Positions 18,623 through 27,977 of a stretch of 62,867 bases of DNA are shown here, piece after piece (positions within the stretch are counted from its first letter, which is position 1; each line of letters starts with the position of its first letter). This DNA is from CAZLPW01 sp964561495. Lineage in GTDB: Bacteria; Fidelibacterota; Marinisomatia; Marinisomatales; UBA1611. The notes under the pieces are model-generated. The model saw only the letters and a program-made list of their open reading frames with translations. It did no database searches and was not told where the DNA came from. A program made the position numbers and the translations under genes. The stretch spans positions 1 through 62,867 of the forward strand of contig CAZLPW010000006.1 of assembly GCA_964561495.1 (NCBI GenBank), written 5' to 3'.

Positions 18623-19456
18623 ATGAAAGTTTCGGTCATTATACCTACCTATAATCGTATTCAATTCGTTGGAACAGCAATAAAATCAATAATAAATCAA
18701 ACTTATAAGCCTCTAGAAATAATTCTAATTGATGATGGTTCTAACGATGGAACATCTGATATGGTGAAAAAACAATTTCCTTTTGTTGAATTGTTTTATC
18801 AGCCTAATAGTGGAGTTAGTTGCGCTAGAAATAAAGGTATTAAAATGGCTCGGGGTGATTGGATTGCCTTTCTCGATTCAGATGATGAATGGCTTCCTCA
18901 AAAGTTAAACAAACAAACTCATTCCATTCGTAATAACCCTAATATTTTATTTTTTCATTCGAATGAAATCTGGATAAAGGATGGCTTGCGAATTAATCAA
19001 GGGAAAAAACACGCAAAATACGGGGGGTGGATATTTGAAAAATGTTTGGATATATGTCGAATTTCACCATCTTCTGTAGTTATGCATAAATCAATATTTC
19101 AAAATATTGGTTTGTTTGATGAGGACCTTCAAATTTGTGAGGATTACGATATGTGGTTGCGTGTAACCGCTAGGTACAAAGTATTTTATTCGAATGAATT
19201 TTTAATTAACAAATATGGTGGGCATGATGATCAGCTTTCAAAAGCTCTAAATGGAATAGAAAATTATAGAGCCTATGCAATCGAAAAATTACTTAGGCAA
19301 GGAGGATTGAATAAAATGCAATATATGATAGCTATGGATATGTTAATAAAAAAATTAGAAGTATATAAAGCAGGGCTACTAAAAAGAGATAAGGAAAAAG
19401 AAGCAATAAAAATAGAAAAAAAGATTCGATTTTGGGCTAGCAAATCCAATTATTAG
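18623..19456 (+). CDS. GT2-family glycosyltransferase
   Basis: 277 residues with a GT-A fold start VSVIIPTYNRIQFVG, the nucleotide-binding DDGSNDGT, the GVSCARNKGI segment and the metal-binding DSDDEWLP (DXD). CEDYDMWLR near residue 173 is the usual acceptor-side ED motif. No membrane segments are seen; the C-terminus is lysine-rich and helical. It is probably a soluble transferase acting at the inner membrane. UDP-xylose from the preceding gene is a possible donor, by position only. Confidence 0.88.
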   Translation: MKVSVIIPTYNRIQFVGTAIKSIINQTYKPLEIILIDDGSNDGTSDMVKKQFPFVELFYQPNSGVSCARNKGIKMARGDWIAFLDSDDEWLPQKLNKQTHSIRNNPNILFFHSNEIWIKDGLRINQGKKHAKYGGWIFEKCLDICRISPSSVVMHKSIFQNIGLFDEDLQICEDYDMWLRVTARYKVFYSNEFLINKYGGHDDQLSKALNGIENYRAYAIEKLLRQGGLNKMQYMIAMDMLIKKLEVYKAGLLKRDKEKEAIKIEKKIRFWASKSNY

Positions 19457-19500
19457 TTAAAAAAACATTTTTTTATAATTAATTAACTTTTTAGTTAATA
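19451..19500 (+). terminator. Weak AT-rich hairpin region after the GT2 gene
   Basis: ATTAACT (19482-19488) can pair with AGTTAAT (19493-19499) across four T bases, just after a run of A and T bases. Low GC makes the stem weak. It lies in the 89-bp gap before the heptose-kinase-like gene and may mark a transcription end; chance pairing in AT-rich DNA is a fair alternative. Confidence 0.25.
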
Positions 19501-19545
19501 ATAATCGTAAAATAGCTAGACAGAACTAAAATAAATGTTTAATTA

Positions 19546-20502
19546 ATGTTAATTATAGATAAGATAAAAAATAACCCATCCTCAGTTCTCGTTTTTGGTG
19601 ATATTATGTTAGATGAGTTTATTATTGGTAGTGTTGATCGGATCTCTCCTGAAGCTCCTGTTCCTATTGTTGTGGGTGAGGAAAACTTAACCACTCTTGG
19701 TGGGTGTGGAAATGTAATCAGAAATTTATTTAACATCGGGGTTAATATTAATTTGATTAGTGCTGTAGGAGATGATTCCACGGGGGAGATAATAAAGAAA
19801 AAAATAGATGAAATGGGTTTAAAGTATGACGGGCTTTCAATATGTAAAAAAACTAAATCTACTAGGAAAATGCGGGTAATTGCTGAAAGACAACACATCG
19901 TGCGTGTTGACTGGGATTCTAATGGTTTAAATAAATTAGATTCCAGAAAGACCTTGGATGTGATTTCGAAAGGCCTTCAATATTCTGATGGAGTTATTAT
20001 TAGTGATTATGATAAAGGTTTTTGTACTAATGAAATAACAAGTTTTTTAATTAAAGAAGCTCAAAAAAACCAGACAGATGTTTTTATTGATCCTAAGGGC
20101 AGAGACTGGACTAAATATTCTGGTGCAACTGTAATTACGCCTAATTTAAAGGAAGCCGAAATGATTCTTGGTGATTCTATTGGAAATGATACAGCGGTTG
20201 AGTTAGCTGGGAAAAAAATATGTGGTCTTTATAATATTAAAACATGTATTATTACTCGAGGTTCAGAGGGTATTTCAGTAATTAATAAAAATCAGTGTTT
20301 GCATATTCCTTCAAATGCAAGAGAAGTCTTTGATGTAAGTGGCGCTGGTGATACAGTAATAGCATGTTTAACTTCAGCTTTATTATCTGGCATTGATCTA
20401 ATTCAAGCAGTAACTTTCGCAAATAGCGCGGCGGGATTAGTTGTGGGGCACGTTGGAACTGTACCTATTAGAATGGATGAATTAAAGTCAATAGAGTTTT
20501 AA
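19546..20502 (+). CDS. hldA: D-glycero-D-manno-heptose-7-phosphate kinase-like PfkB kinase
   Basis: 318 residues of the ribokinase/PfkB family. RISPEAPVPIV and LGGCGNVIRNL near the N-terminus are the HldE/RfaE domain-I pattern, and DVSGAGDTVIA near residue 265 carries the catalytic Asp. The adenylyltransferase half present in HldE is absent, so this is a single-domain HldA-type protein whose partner must be elsewhere. It would phosphorylate heptose-7-phosphate for ADP- or GDP-heptose used in LPS core or a glycan. Another PfkB sugar substrate is possible. Confidence 0.8.
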   Translation: MLIIDKIKNNPSSVLVFGDIMLDEFIIGSVDRISPEAPVPIVVGEENLTTLGGCGNVIRNLFNIGVNINLISAVGDDSTGEIIKKKIDEMGLKYDGLSICKKTKSTRKMRVIAERQHIVRVDWDSNGLNKLDSRKTLDVISKGLQYSDGVIISDYDKGFCTNEITSFLIKEAQKNQTDVFIDPKGRDWTKYSGATVITPNLKEAEMILGDSIGNDTAVELAGKKICGLYNIKTCIITRGSEGISVINKNQCLHIPSNAREVFDVSGAGDTVIACLTSALLSGIDLIQAVTFANSAAGLVVGHVGTVPIRMDELKSIEF

Positions 20503-20513
20503 TAAGAAATTAT

Positions 20514-23500
20514 ATGGATAAAATTAAAATATTTAGAAGCCTTTCGGGTATTTTTTGGCTATGTATATGTCTCAATGCTCAGTCTTGGGTTGAAGTAAGT
20601 TCATCAGACCCAAAAGAATCTGCTTGGACTGTGAATTCTTTATCAAATAACACAACTCAGGTCTTTTTTGAGTTGTCTGGTTTTTACATGGTTGATAATA
20701 AGGATAATAAAAAAAGTATCAACTTTCCTGATAGTGCACCAATATTAGAATCTGGAGATCCAGACCTTCCGCAAGTCGCGAGATCAATAATTATTCCTGA
20801 TGTGGCAAACATGATTCTAGAGGTAATTAAATCGGAATTTATTGATATACCAGATGTTGATATTATTTCTTCCAAGGGCAACTTATACCGGAACACCCCT
20901 ATTTCTTCAGTCCCCTTTACTTACAGTGAAGTCTATGAAAAGGATCTTTTCTATCCAGAAAAGATTGCCTTTCTTAGAGACCCATACATTTTAGGTTTTG
21001 TGAGGGGGCAAACAATAGTTATCCGCCCTATTCAATATAATCCAATAAGTAATACTTTGCGTGTATATACTAAGATTGAATTAAAAATCAAAGAAGATGG
21101 AGTGAGTACAATTAATCCGCTAGTCCAGTATCCTTCAAAAAATATTATTAATCGCAGTCATCACCTTATTTACGAGGATCATTTTTTAAATTATTCTAGT
21201 ACTGCTTTGAGGTATGATCCTCTAGGTGAACTAGGTAAGATGCTTGTAATTTGTCATGGCCCCTTTATGGATGCAATGGCTCCCTTCATAGAATGGAAAA
21301 ATGTTAAAGGCATTCCTACTGAAATTATAGACGTTAATGATATTGGTAGTAGTTCTGATGAAATAAAAGAGTTTGTAGAAAATTATTATTACCAAGAGAG
21401 CTTGGCTTTTTTGCTTTTAGTGGGTGATATAGAGCATATCCCATCGCCACGTTTTTCACTTGGGAACGGATCCAATAGTCCAGCCGATCCTTCTTATGGT
21501 TTTCTAGCAGGTGATGATTTTTATCCTGAGGTTTTTGTAGGGCGGTTTTCTGCTGAAGATACGGTACATGTAAATACAATGGTATCTCGAACGATTGCTT
21601 ATGAAAGATATCCAGAACCTAATGGTGATTGGTTCAAAAAAGGTTCAGGTTTTGCTTCCAATCAAGGCCCTGGAGATGATGGGGAGTATGATGATGATCA
21701 CTTGGATATAATCAGAGAAAAACTTCTGGACTATAATTATATAGAGATTGATCAGATATATGACCCTACTGGGACTGTTTCTCAAGGCGAAAGCGCAATT
21801 AACGAAGGAAGGTCAATTATAAACTATACTGGGCACGGTTCAAATTCAGGTTGGGGCAATGGTTGTCCTATGAACAATACAGATGTAAATAGTTTAGTGA
21901 ATACAGATGGGAAATGGCCGTTTATATGGACCGTTGCCTGTGTTACTGGAGAGTTCCATGTAGGCACATGTTTTGCCGAAACTTGGCTGAGGGCAACACA
22001 TGACGATCAGCCTTCGGGGGCATTAGCAAAATTTGCATCTACAGTAAATGCCGCATGGAATCCTCCAATGGATGCTCAGGATGAAATGAATTCAATTTTT
22101 GTTGAGTCCTATGAAAATAATATAAAGCGTACTTTTGGAGGCCTTTCATTAAACGGTTGTATGGAAATGAATGATAACTATGGAACTGCTGGTTACCATG
22201 AAACTTTATTTTGGACAATCTTTGGTGATCCTTCTGTTGTTGTCCGTTCTGATATACCTCAGGAATTAAATATAAATTTTGAAAGTATATTGATCATTGG
22301 TGAGACTGAATATAGTCTTAATACAGGTGCTGGAGGGGCTAATGTTGCAATCTCTAGGAACGGGAACTTATTAGGTGGGGCTATTTCTGATGTTAGTGGA
22401 AATGCTTTAGTCGTTTTTGAAAATCCTATAGAAGTCCCAGGTGAGCTCCTGTTGGTTGTTACTGGATATAACTCGATTCCTTTTGAAGCATCAATAAATG
22501 CTATTGCACCTGAAGGCCCGTATGTTCTATTAGAAGAATTTAATGTTTATTCAAGTGGGTGGTCAGACGAAAACGATAATTTAAATTTTGGAGAGACAGG
22601 TTACATGATGGTAAATGTAAATAATTCAGGAAATGAGGATGCAAATGGTTTAATATTAAATCTATACAACCCAGATGGGTTAGTAAGTTTAGATGTTAGT
22701 TCATTTGAAATAGATTCGCTTCTATCTGGTCAAGATAGTTTGGTCGGACCTTTCCAATTTCAGATTGGAGTCAATATTGAAGATCAGCAGGAAATTAATT
22801 TTATCTTGGATGCTGTATCGGGTGAGCAGAGCTGGGAATATGAAATTGATATATCGGCGAATGCGCCAAACTTTGATATTGTTAGTTTAAGTTTTGCCAA
22901 TTTAAGTTTAGATCCTGGGGATTCGGACAGCCTTAACATTGTAATTGAAAATATTGGCCATGCTCCCCTTCATCTCCCAGATTTTAATTTAAATACTATT
23001 GACCCAAATTTTACAATAAATGGTGATTTTAATAGTAGTAATAATGATCCTTATTGGGATATTGAAAGTCAAATCAGTATAAATTGTCTTTTGACGGCAG
23101 AGGAAGAGGTGTTGCCTGGTTATACTGGCTTAATTAGTTTAAACATAGGATCGTTAAATAATTCATCCTATGGATTTTATTTGTCAATACCAGTTACAGT
23201 TGGTCTAATGGTTGAAGATTTTGAGGATGGTGACTTTAATTCATTTAATTGGTTGCATGATGGTCCATCTAATTGGTTTATTTCTAATGACGAAAGCTAT
23301 CAGGGTGAATTTGCAGCTAGGTCTGGAGAAATTGGGAATAGTGAATTTACAACCCTTAAAATAGAATTAAATCTTCCGTATAGTGGCGAGTTGAGTTTCA
23401 GAGCCAAAACATCCACCCAGTCAGGCGATATTTTGGCATTTTTTGTAAATGATGTGCAATATGGATCTGATTTGATGGGTGTTTCAGGTTGGGCTGAGTA

Positions 23501-23813
23501 TAGTTTTGATATAGATGCTGGTGAAAAGATATTTTCATGGGTTTATAAAAAAGATCAATTTGGAAGCGCTGGGGAAGATATGGTTATGTTAGATTGGATA
23601 ACATTCCCAGCTGGTGCGCGGCCCCATATTGATTATGGTGATCTTAATCAGGATAGCAATGTTAATGTTCTAGACATTATACTAACTGTTGCAAATATAA
23701 TTGGCCAGCTTGTTTTGGATGAAGACCAATTGTTAGCTGCAGATATGAATTCAGATGGTGCTGTCGATGTATTTGATGTGATGCTAATCGTTGATGCGGC
23801 ATTCCAGCAATAG
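20514..23813 (+). CDS. Secreted C25 (gingipain-like) peptidase with C-terminal dockerin-like repeat
   Basis: 1099 residues. The N-terminus has basic residues, a hydrophobic run and LNAQ-type cleavage near residue 22, a Sec signal. A propeptide-like region follows. The caspase-fold peptidase spans about residues 240-580, with the catalytic His441 in TGHGSNSGW and Cys476 in VACVTGEF. Ig/CARDB-like beta domains come next (about 590-870), then a jelly-roll-like segment. Residues about 1041-1098 carry two calcium-loop repeats, GDLNQDSNVNVLD and ADMNSDGAVDVFDVM, forming a type I dockerin-like end. It is probably a cell-surface or secreted protease. No cohesin is in the window. Confidence 0.88.
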   Translation: MDKIKIFRSLSGIFWLCICLNAQSWVEVSSSDPKESAWTVNSLSNNTTQVFFELSGFYMVDNKDNKKSINFPDSAPILESGDPDLPQVARSIIIPDVANMILEVIKSEFIDIPDVDIISSKGNLYRNTPISSVPFTYSEVYEKDLFYPEKIAFLRDPYILGFVRGQTIVIRPIQYNPISNTLRVYTKIELKIKEDGVSTINPLVQYPSKNIINRSHHLIYEDHFLNYSSTALRYDPLGELGKMLVICHGPFMDAMAPFIEWKNVKGIPTEIIDVNDIGSSSDEIKEFVENYYYQESLAFLLLVGDIEHIPSPRFSLGNGSNSPADPSYGFLAGDDFYPEVFVGRFSAEDTVHVNTMVSRTIAYERYPEPNGDWFKKGSGFASNQGPGDDGEYDDDHLDIIREKLLDYNYIEIDQIYDPTGTVSQGESAINEGRSIINYTGHGSNSGWGNGCPMNNTDVNSLVNTDGKWPFIWTVACVTGEFHVGTCFAETWLRATHDDQPSGALAKFASTVNAAWNPPMDAQDEMNSIFVESYENNIKRTFGGLSLNGCMEMNDNYGTAGYHETLFWTIFGDPSVVVRSDIPQELNINFESILIIGETEYSLNTGAGGANVAISRNGNLLGGAISDVSGNALVVFENPIEVPGELLLVVTGYNSIPFEASINAIAPEGPYVLLEEFNVYSSGWSDENDNLNFGETGYMMVNVNNSGNEDANGLILNLYNPDGLVSLDVSSFEIDSLLSGQDSLVGPFQFQIGVNIEDQQEINFILDAVSGEQSWEYEIDISANAPNFDIVSLSFANLSLDPGDSDSLNIVIENIGHAPLHLPDFNLNTIDPNFTINGDFNSSNNDPYWDIESQISINCLLTAEEEVLPGYTGLISLNIGSLNNSSYGFYLSIPVTVGLMVEDFEDGDFNSFNWLHDGPSNWFISNDESYQGEFAARSGEIGNSEFTTLKIELNLPYSGELSFRAKTSTQSGDILAFFVNDVQYGSDLMGVSGWAEYSFDIDAGEKIFSWVYKKDQFGSAGEDMVMLDWITFPAGARPHIDYGDLNQDSNVNVLDIILTVANIIGQLVLDEDQLLAADMNSDGAVDVFDVMLIVDAAFQQ

Positions 23814-24029
23814 GGAATTGATTTTTCATCTTTAAAATAATAGTAGTTGTTTTATATATTTTATTTTATCCTGTTTAATTTTAATTATGATAACTACCAA
23901 TAATAAAAAAAATATTTAAAAATACTGGTAGTTGACTTGGTAGTTGTATATTTATATTTAAATTATATGGTTTTTTTAATAGTAGTTGTTTAGGTAGTTA
24001 ATAAAGAATTTTAAAAGTTTTATGTAATT
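23814..24029. other. 216-bp intergenic region upstream of the wbpE-like operon
   Basis: Very AT-rich, with no ORF of useful length and no RNA gene recognised. Its main content is the GGTAGTT repeat set listed separately. It is one of the longest gaps in the window and the likely control region for the genes from 24030 to 32171, which follow with only short gaps. Confidence 0.7.
23841..24000 (+). promoter_or_regulatory. Cluster of (T/A)GGTAGTT repeats, two pairs spaced 12 bp
   Basis: Forward copies are TAGTAGTT 23841, TGGTAGTT 23926, TGGTAGTT 23938, TAGTAGTT 23980 and AGGTAGTT 23992. One reverse copy is at 23892-23899. Two pairs (23926/23938 and 23980/23992) are each exactly 12 bp apart, close to one helical turn, as expected for a protein binding one DNA face head-to-tail. 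The last pair begins 50 bp before the ATG at 24030. A matching pair lies 48 bp before the ATG at 32374. They are likely operator or arm-type binding sites; the protein is unknown, and the product of 32374-33171 is the suggested candidate. Confidence 0.65.
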
Positions 24030-25145
24030 ATGCAGTTTATTGATCTAGGTGCTCAACAAAAAAGAATTCGCTCTAATATCCAAAAAAGGATATGCGATGT
24101 TTTGGATCATGGAAAGTATATTATGGGGCCAGAGGTTTATGAGTTAGAATCTAAATTGGCTGAATATGTTGGAAGAAAACACTGCGTTTCTTGTTCATCG
24201 GGTACTGATGCTCTTCTTATTCCATTGATGGCAAAAAATATTGGTGTTGGCGATGCTGTGATAACTACACCATTTACCTATATCGCTACCGCTGAAGTAA
24301 TTAAACTATTAGGTGCTACTCCTATTTTTGTTGATATTTATACTGATACATTCAATATTAATCCAGAAGGTATTCCTAATGCAATAAAACATGCTAAAGA
24401 ATTGGGTCTCAAAACAAAAGCCATAATTCCTGTTGATCTATTTGGCCTTCCTGCCAGATTCCGCTTAATAGAAGAGTATTCTTTGAAGTATGATCTTTTT
24501 TTAATTGAAGATGCTGCTCAGGGATTTGGTGGATCTATAAGAGGTAAAAAAGCTGGGTCTTTTGGCCATTGCTCATCCACATCTTTCTTTCCTGCTAAAC
24601 CCTTAGGCTGTTACGGGGATGGAGGGGCCATTTTTACTGATGATGATGAACTTGCAACCATAATGAGGTCAATTAGAGCCCATGGGGGAGGTGAAGATAA
24701 ATATGATAATGTTAGGCTTGGGATTAATGGGAGGCTTGATACTATACAAGCTGCCATTTTACTTGAGAAATTAACAATATTTGAAGAAGAGGTAAAACTG
24801 AGGAACCAAATAGCTTTATTTTATTTAAATAATTTAAAATCAAGTTTTAAAAATCCATTTGTACCTAACAAATATAAATCGTGTTGGGCTCAATTTTCAA
24901 TTGTTGCTAATTCTAAAGTTGAGAAAGAAGCATGTACTAATTTGTTAAATATAAATGGTATACCTACTATGAATTATTACCCAATCCCTTTGCATTTACA
25001 AAAGGTTTTTTCATACCTAGGTTATAAAAAAACTCAATTTACTATAACTGAAAAAATTTCTGATACTGTTTTTTCTATTCCTATGCATCCATATTTAAAA
25101 GAATCTGATCAAAGCATAATTGTGGATATAATAAATGAATTCTAA
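24030..25145 (+). CDS. wbpE: DegT/DnrJ/EryC1 sugar aminotransferase, WbpE-like
   Basis: 371 residues of the sugar aminotransferase family. It starts MQFIDLGAQQKRIRSNI, and has CVSCSSGTDALL, IEDAAQGFGGS and the PLP lysine Lys190 in FFPAKPLGCYGDGG. This pattern matches WbpE/WlbC, which aminates UDP-3-keto-GlcNAc-uronate at C3. Assignment is supported by the next three genes, which supply the dehydrogenase, N-acetyltransferase and UDP-sugar dehydrogenase of the same route. It is the first gene after the repeat-bearing control region and overlaps the next gene by 11 bp. No clear SD is seen. Confidence 0.88.
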   Translation: MQFIDLGAQQKRIRSNIQKRICDVLDHGKYIMGPEVYELESKLAEYVGRKHCVSCSSGTDALLIPLMAKNIGVGDAVITTPFTYIATAEVIKLLGATPIFVDIYTDTFNINPEGIPNAIKHAKELGLKTKAIIPVDLFGLPARFRLIEEYSLKYDLFLIEDAAQGFGGSIRGKKAGSFGHCSSTSFFPAKPLGCYGDGGAIFTDDDELATIMRSIRAHGGGEDKYDNVRLGINGRLDTIQAAILLEKLTIFEEEVKLRNQIALFYLNNLKSSFKNPFVPNKYKSCWAQFSIVANSKVEKEACTNLLNINGIPTMNYYPIPLHLQKVFSYLGYKKTQFTITEKISDTVFSIPMHPYLKESDQSIIVDIINEF

Positions 25146-26094
25146 AAATATTTGTGTTGTTGGCGCGGGATATTGGGGAAAAAATCATTTACGAACTTTA
25201 AATAATTTGGGTGTGTTATCTGGCGTAGTTGAGAATAATAGTGATGTGCTAGGAGAAATACTAAATGAATATTCAAATATCAAAGGGTTTTCTTCTATTG
25301 AAGAGTCATTAATTGATGATTCTTTCGATGGGTATACTATTGCTACTCCAGCGGAAACGCATTTTGATTTAGCAAAAAAAGTTATATTGTCTAAGAAGCA
25401 TGTTTTGGTTGAAAAACCTTTAGCGCTGAATATACAAGATGTGCAACAATTAATTAGCCTTTCAGAAAAAAATTCGGTAAGGCTTATGGTTGGGCATGTA
25501 TTATTATTTCACCCAGCTATAAGGAAAATAAAAGAAATAATAAAGAGTGGAGCTATAGGAAGGCTCCAATATCTTTATAGTAATCGCTTAAATTTAGGAC
25601 AAGTAAGGACTGAGGAAAATGTGTTTTGGAGTCTTGCGCCTCATGATATTGCCATTTTTCAATATTTTACGGAAACATACCCGCTAAAGATTCAGGCTAA
25701 TGGTAGCACATTTTTGCAAAAAGGGATACCAGACTCTACTTTGACTCAGTTAGAATATAAAAAAAATATCAAAGCTCATATATTTGTAAGTTGGTTGCAT
25801 CCATTCAAAGAGCACCGCCTTGTTGTTGTTGGGTCAGATGGTATGATTTCTTTTGAAGACTCTATGGAGGGGAAACCATTGAAGCTGTATTCCAAAGGTA
25901 TTATATTCAATAATAAGATACCAGAAAAAGTAGATGGCCCTGTAGAATTAATTGATTATGAAAAAAAAATGCCTTTGACTGAAGAGCTTTCTTGTTTTAT
26001 AGAAAGTTTTGATGGAGGGAACATTTCTTCAGTTGATGGGTTTCATGCGTTAGAGGTGGTTAGGATACTAGTTGAAGCAAGTAGGCAATTATAA
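25135..26094 (+). CDS. wbpB: Gfo/Idh/MocA oxidoreductase, WbpB-like
   Basis: 319 residues. The N-terminal Rossmann loop is VVGAGYWGKNHLRTL, followed by VLVEKPLAL (the conserved EKP) and GHVLLFHPA, then the C-terminal alpha/beta substrate domain. WbpB/WlbA oxidises UDP-GlcNAc-uronate at C3, giving the keto substrate of the aminotransferase encoded just upstream. It overlaps that gene by 11 bp and precedes the acyltransferase by one base, strong evidence for a coupled pathway. The specific sugar is inferred from this context. Confidence 0.87.
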   Translation: MNSKNICVVGAGYWGKNHLRTLNNLGVLSGVVENNSDVLGEILNEYSNIKGFSSIEESLIDDSFDGYTIATPAETHFDLAKKVILSKKHVLVEKPLALNIQDVQQLISLSEKNSVRLMVGHVLLFHPAIRKIKEIIKSGAIGRLQYLYSNRLNLGQVRTEENVFWSLAPHDIAIFQYFTETYPLKIQANGSTFLQKGIPDSTLTQLEYKKNIKAHIFVSWLHPFKEHRLVVVGSDGMISFEDSMEGKPLKLYSKGIIFNNKIPEKVDGPVELIDYEKKMPLTEELSCFIESFDGGNISSVDGFHALEVVRILVEASRQL

Positions 26095-26095
26095 A

Positions 26096-26599
26096 ATGAA
26101 AAGTTTAAAATATTTTGTACATGATTCTTCATTCGTTGATAAAAATGTTTCAATAGGAGAAGGAACCAAAGTCTGGCATTTCTCACACATCCAGTCTGGT
26201 TCAAGATTGGGCAAAAATTGTGTCCTTGGGCAAAATGTAAATATAGCTAACAATGTAAAAATTGGGAATTACGTGAAAATACAAAATAATGTTTCTGTTT
26301 ATGAAGGTGTTGAATTGGAAGATTATGTATTCTGTGGTCCTTCAATGGTATTTACTAATGTTAAAATCCCTAGATCGGAATTTCCTCAGCGAGGCAGTGA
26401 TTATTATAAAAAAACACTTGTAAGGAAATCGGCTAGTATTGGTGCTAATGCAACAATAATTTGTGGTGTTACAATTGGCAAATATTCTTTAATTGGATCT
26501 GGATCGGTTGTAACAAAAGATGTGCCTGACTACTCTCTTGTTTTAGGGAATCCAGCCAAAATTATTTGTGAAATCGATAAATACGGTAATCGTATTTAA
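26096..26599 (+). CDS. wbpD: Left-handed beta-helix N-acetyltransferase, WbpD-like
   Basis: 167 residues starting at ATG 26096, one base after the previous stop. A TTG 24 bp upstream would overlap the neighbour and is less likely. Hexapeptide repeats run through most of the protein (IGEGTKVWHFSHI, LGQNVNI, IGNYVKIQNN, IGANATIICGVTIG, IGSGSVVTKDVPD), giving a trimeric beta-helix that binds acetyl-CoA. WbpD/WlbB acetylates the 3-amino group of the UDP-uronic acid. Length and position directly after WbpE- and WbpB-like genes fit that role. Confidence 0.9.
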   Translation: MKSLKYFVHDSSFVDKNVSIGEGTKVWHFSHIQSGSRLGKNCVLGQNVNIANNVKIGNYVKIQNNVSVYEGVELEDYVFCGPSMVFTNVKIPRSEFPQRGSDYYKKTLVRKSASIGANATIICGVTIGKYSLIGSGSVVTKDVPDYSLVLGNPAKIICEIDKYGNRI

Positions 26600-26616
26600 A
26601 AAATATTTTTTTAAAA

Positions 26617-27906
26617 GTGAAAAAAGATACAAAAATAGCTATAATTGGTTTGGGCTATGTAGGTTTACCATTAGCCATAGAGTTCAGTAAGTATTTTAGT
26701 GTAATCGGGTTTGATTTATCTGAAAAAAGGGTTGAAGATTTAAAAAGCGGCTTGGACATTAATAAGCAAATAAAAAAAGAAAGATTATTTCATTCACAGA
26801 ATCTTTTATTTTCTTCAAATATAAAAAGTATTTCTAAATCAAATGTATTTATTGTTACCGTCCCTACTCCTGTAGATATTCATAATATTCCAGATTTATC
26901 ACCGCTAAAATTAGCTTCAGAGATGGTTGGGGATTTTCTTAAGGAAGGTGATATGGTAATTTACGAGTCAACAGTTTATCCTGGGGCAACTGAAGAAATT
27001 TGTGTACCTATATTAGAAAAAAAATCATGTCTTAAGTATAATGCCGAATTTTTTTGTGGCTATAGCCCTGAAAGGATTAATCCAGGTGATAAAAAACACG
27101 GTATAACTAATACTATAAAAATAACTTCAGGTTCAAATTCCAGAGCTGCCAAATTTGTTGATGATCTGTATAAGAAAATTGTGAAAGTAGGTACTCATCC
27201 AGCTGGTTCAATACGTGTAGCAGAGGCCGCAAAAGTAATTGAAAATGTTCAAAGGGATGTCAATATAGCCTTAGTCAATGAATTAGCTATTATATTTAAT
27301 AAACTTGGGATTGATAGTAATGAAGTGTTTAAAGCGGCTGAAACAAAATGGAATTTCATGCCTTTTAGGCCAGGCTTAGTTGGTGGGCATTGTATTAGCG
27401 TAGATCCGTATTATCTTACCCACAAAGCCACTGAGGTCGGATATAAGCCTGATGTTATACTTGCAGGTAGAAGAATTAATGAAGGCATGGGCTCCTATAT
27501 TGCAGATGTAGCAATCTCTGAAATGACAAAACAGAGCATAAATCCAATAGATGCAAGTGTCGCGATACTTGGTATTACATTCAAAGAAAATTGTCCTGAT
27601 ATACGGAATACTAAGGTAGTTGATATATTTTATAAACTTAAAGATTTTAAATCGAAAATATTTGTAAATGATCCATGGGCAGATAAGAAAGAGGTGAAAA
27701 ATGTACTTAATATTGATTTAGTCGATTTGAAAAAAATTAATAAGGTTCATTGTCTAATTATTTGTGTAGCGCACGATGAATATAAAAAAATAGATATTGA
27801 TTCTTGGAAAGATATGGTTGTTGAGAATGGAGTAGTGATAGATGTTAAATCAATTTTTAACAAGTTATATTTTTCGAGCATTCAAATTACTCATAAGAGA
27901 ATATGA
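26617..27906 (+). CDS. wbpA: UDP-N-acetylglucosamine 6-dehydrogenase, WbpA-like
   Basis: 429 residues starting at GTG. The UDP-glucose/GDP-mannose dehydrogenase family is shown by IIGLGYVGLPLAIEFSK, YESTVYPGATEE, the SPERINPGDK loop typical of UDP-HexNAc dehydrogenases, and catalytic Cys259 in GGHCISVDPYYL. It oxidises C6 of UDP-GlcNAc twice to the uronic acid, the entry step of the route served by the three genes upstream. The C2 epimerase WbpI, needed for the manno product, is not in the window, so the product may keep the gluco configuration or use an epimerase elsewhere. Confidence 0.9.
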   Translation: MKKDTKIAIIGLGYVGLPLAIEFSKYFSVIGFDLSEKRVEDLKSGLDINKQIKKERLFHSQNLLFSSNIKSISKSNVFIVTVPTPVDIHNIPDLSPLKLASEMVGDFLKEGDMVIYESTVYPGATEEICVPILEKKSCLKYNAEFFCGYSPERINPGDKKHGITNTIKITSGSNSRAAKFVDDLYKKIVKVGTHPAGSIRVAEAAKVIENVQRDVNIALVNELAIIFNKLGIDSNEVFKAAETKWNFMPFRPGLVGGHCISVDPYYLTHKATEVGYKPDVILAGRRINEGMGSYIADVAISEMTKQSINPIDASVAILGITFKENCPDIRNTKVVDIFYKLKDFKSKIFVNDPWADKKEVKNVLNIDLVDLKKINKVHCLIICVAHDEYKKIDIDSWKDMVVENGVVIDVKSIFNKLYFSSIQITHKRI

Positions 27907-27977
27907 TATATTATTGTACTATGCAAATTAATCTGTTATTTGGGTTATTTGAATTTTAAAGGGTCAGTCAGTTTTTA

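Noticed and set aside
19539..19898. 119-codon minus-strand frame in front of and inside the PfkB kinase gene
   Set aside because: It is a shadow of the kinase coding sequence, with no recognisable protein features.
23841..24000. CRISPR-like array
   Set aside because: The repeats are only 8-9 bp with 3-4 bp between paired copies and irregular gaps; no cas gene is near.
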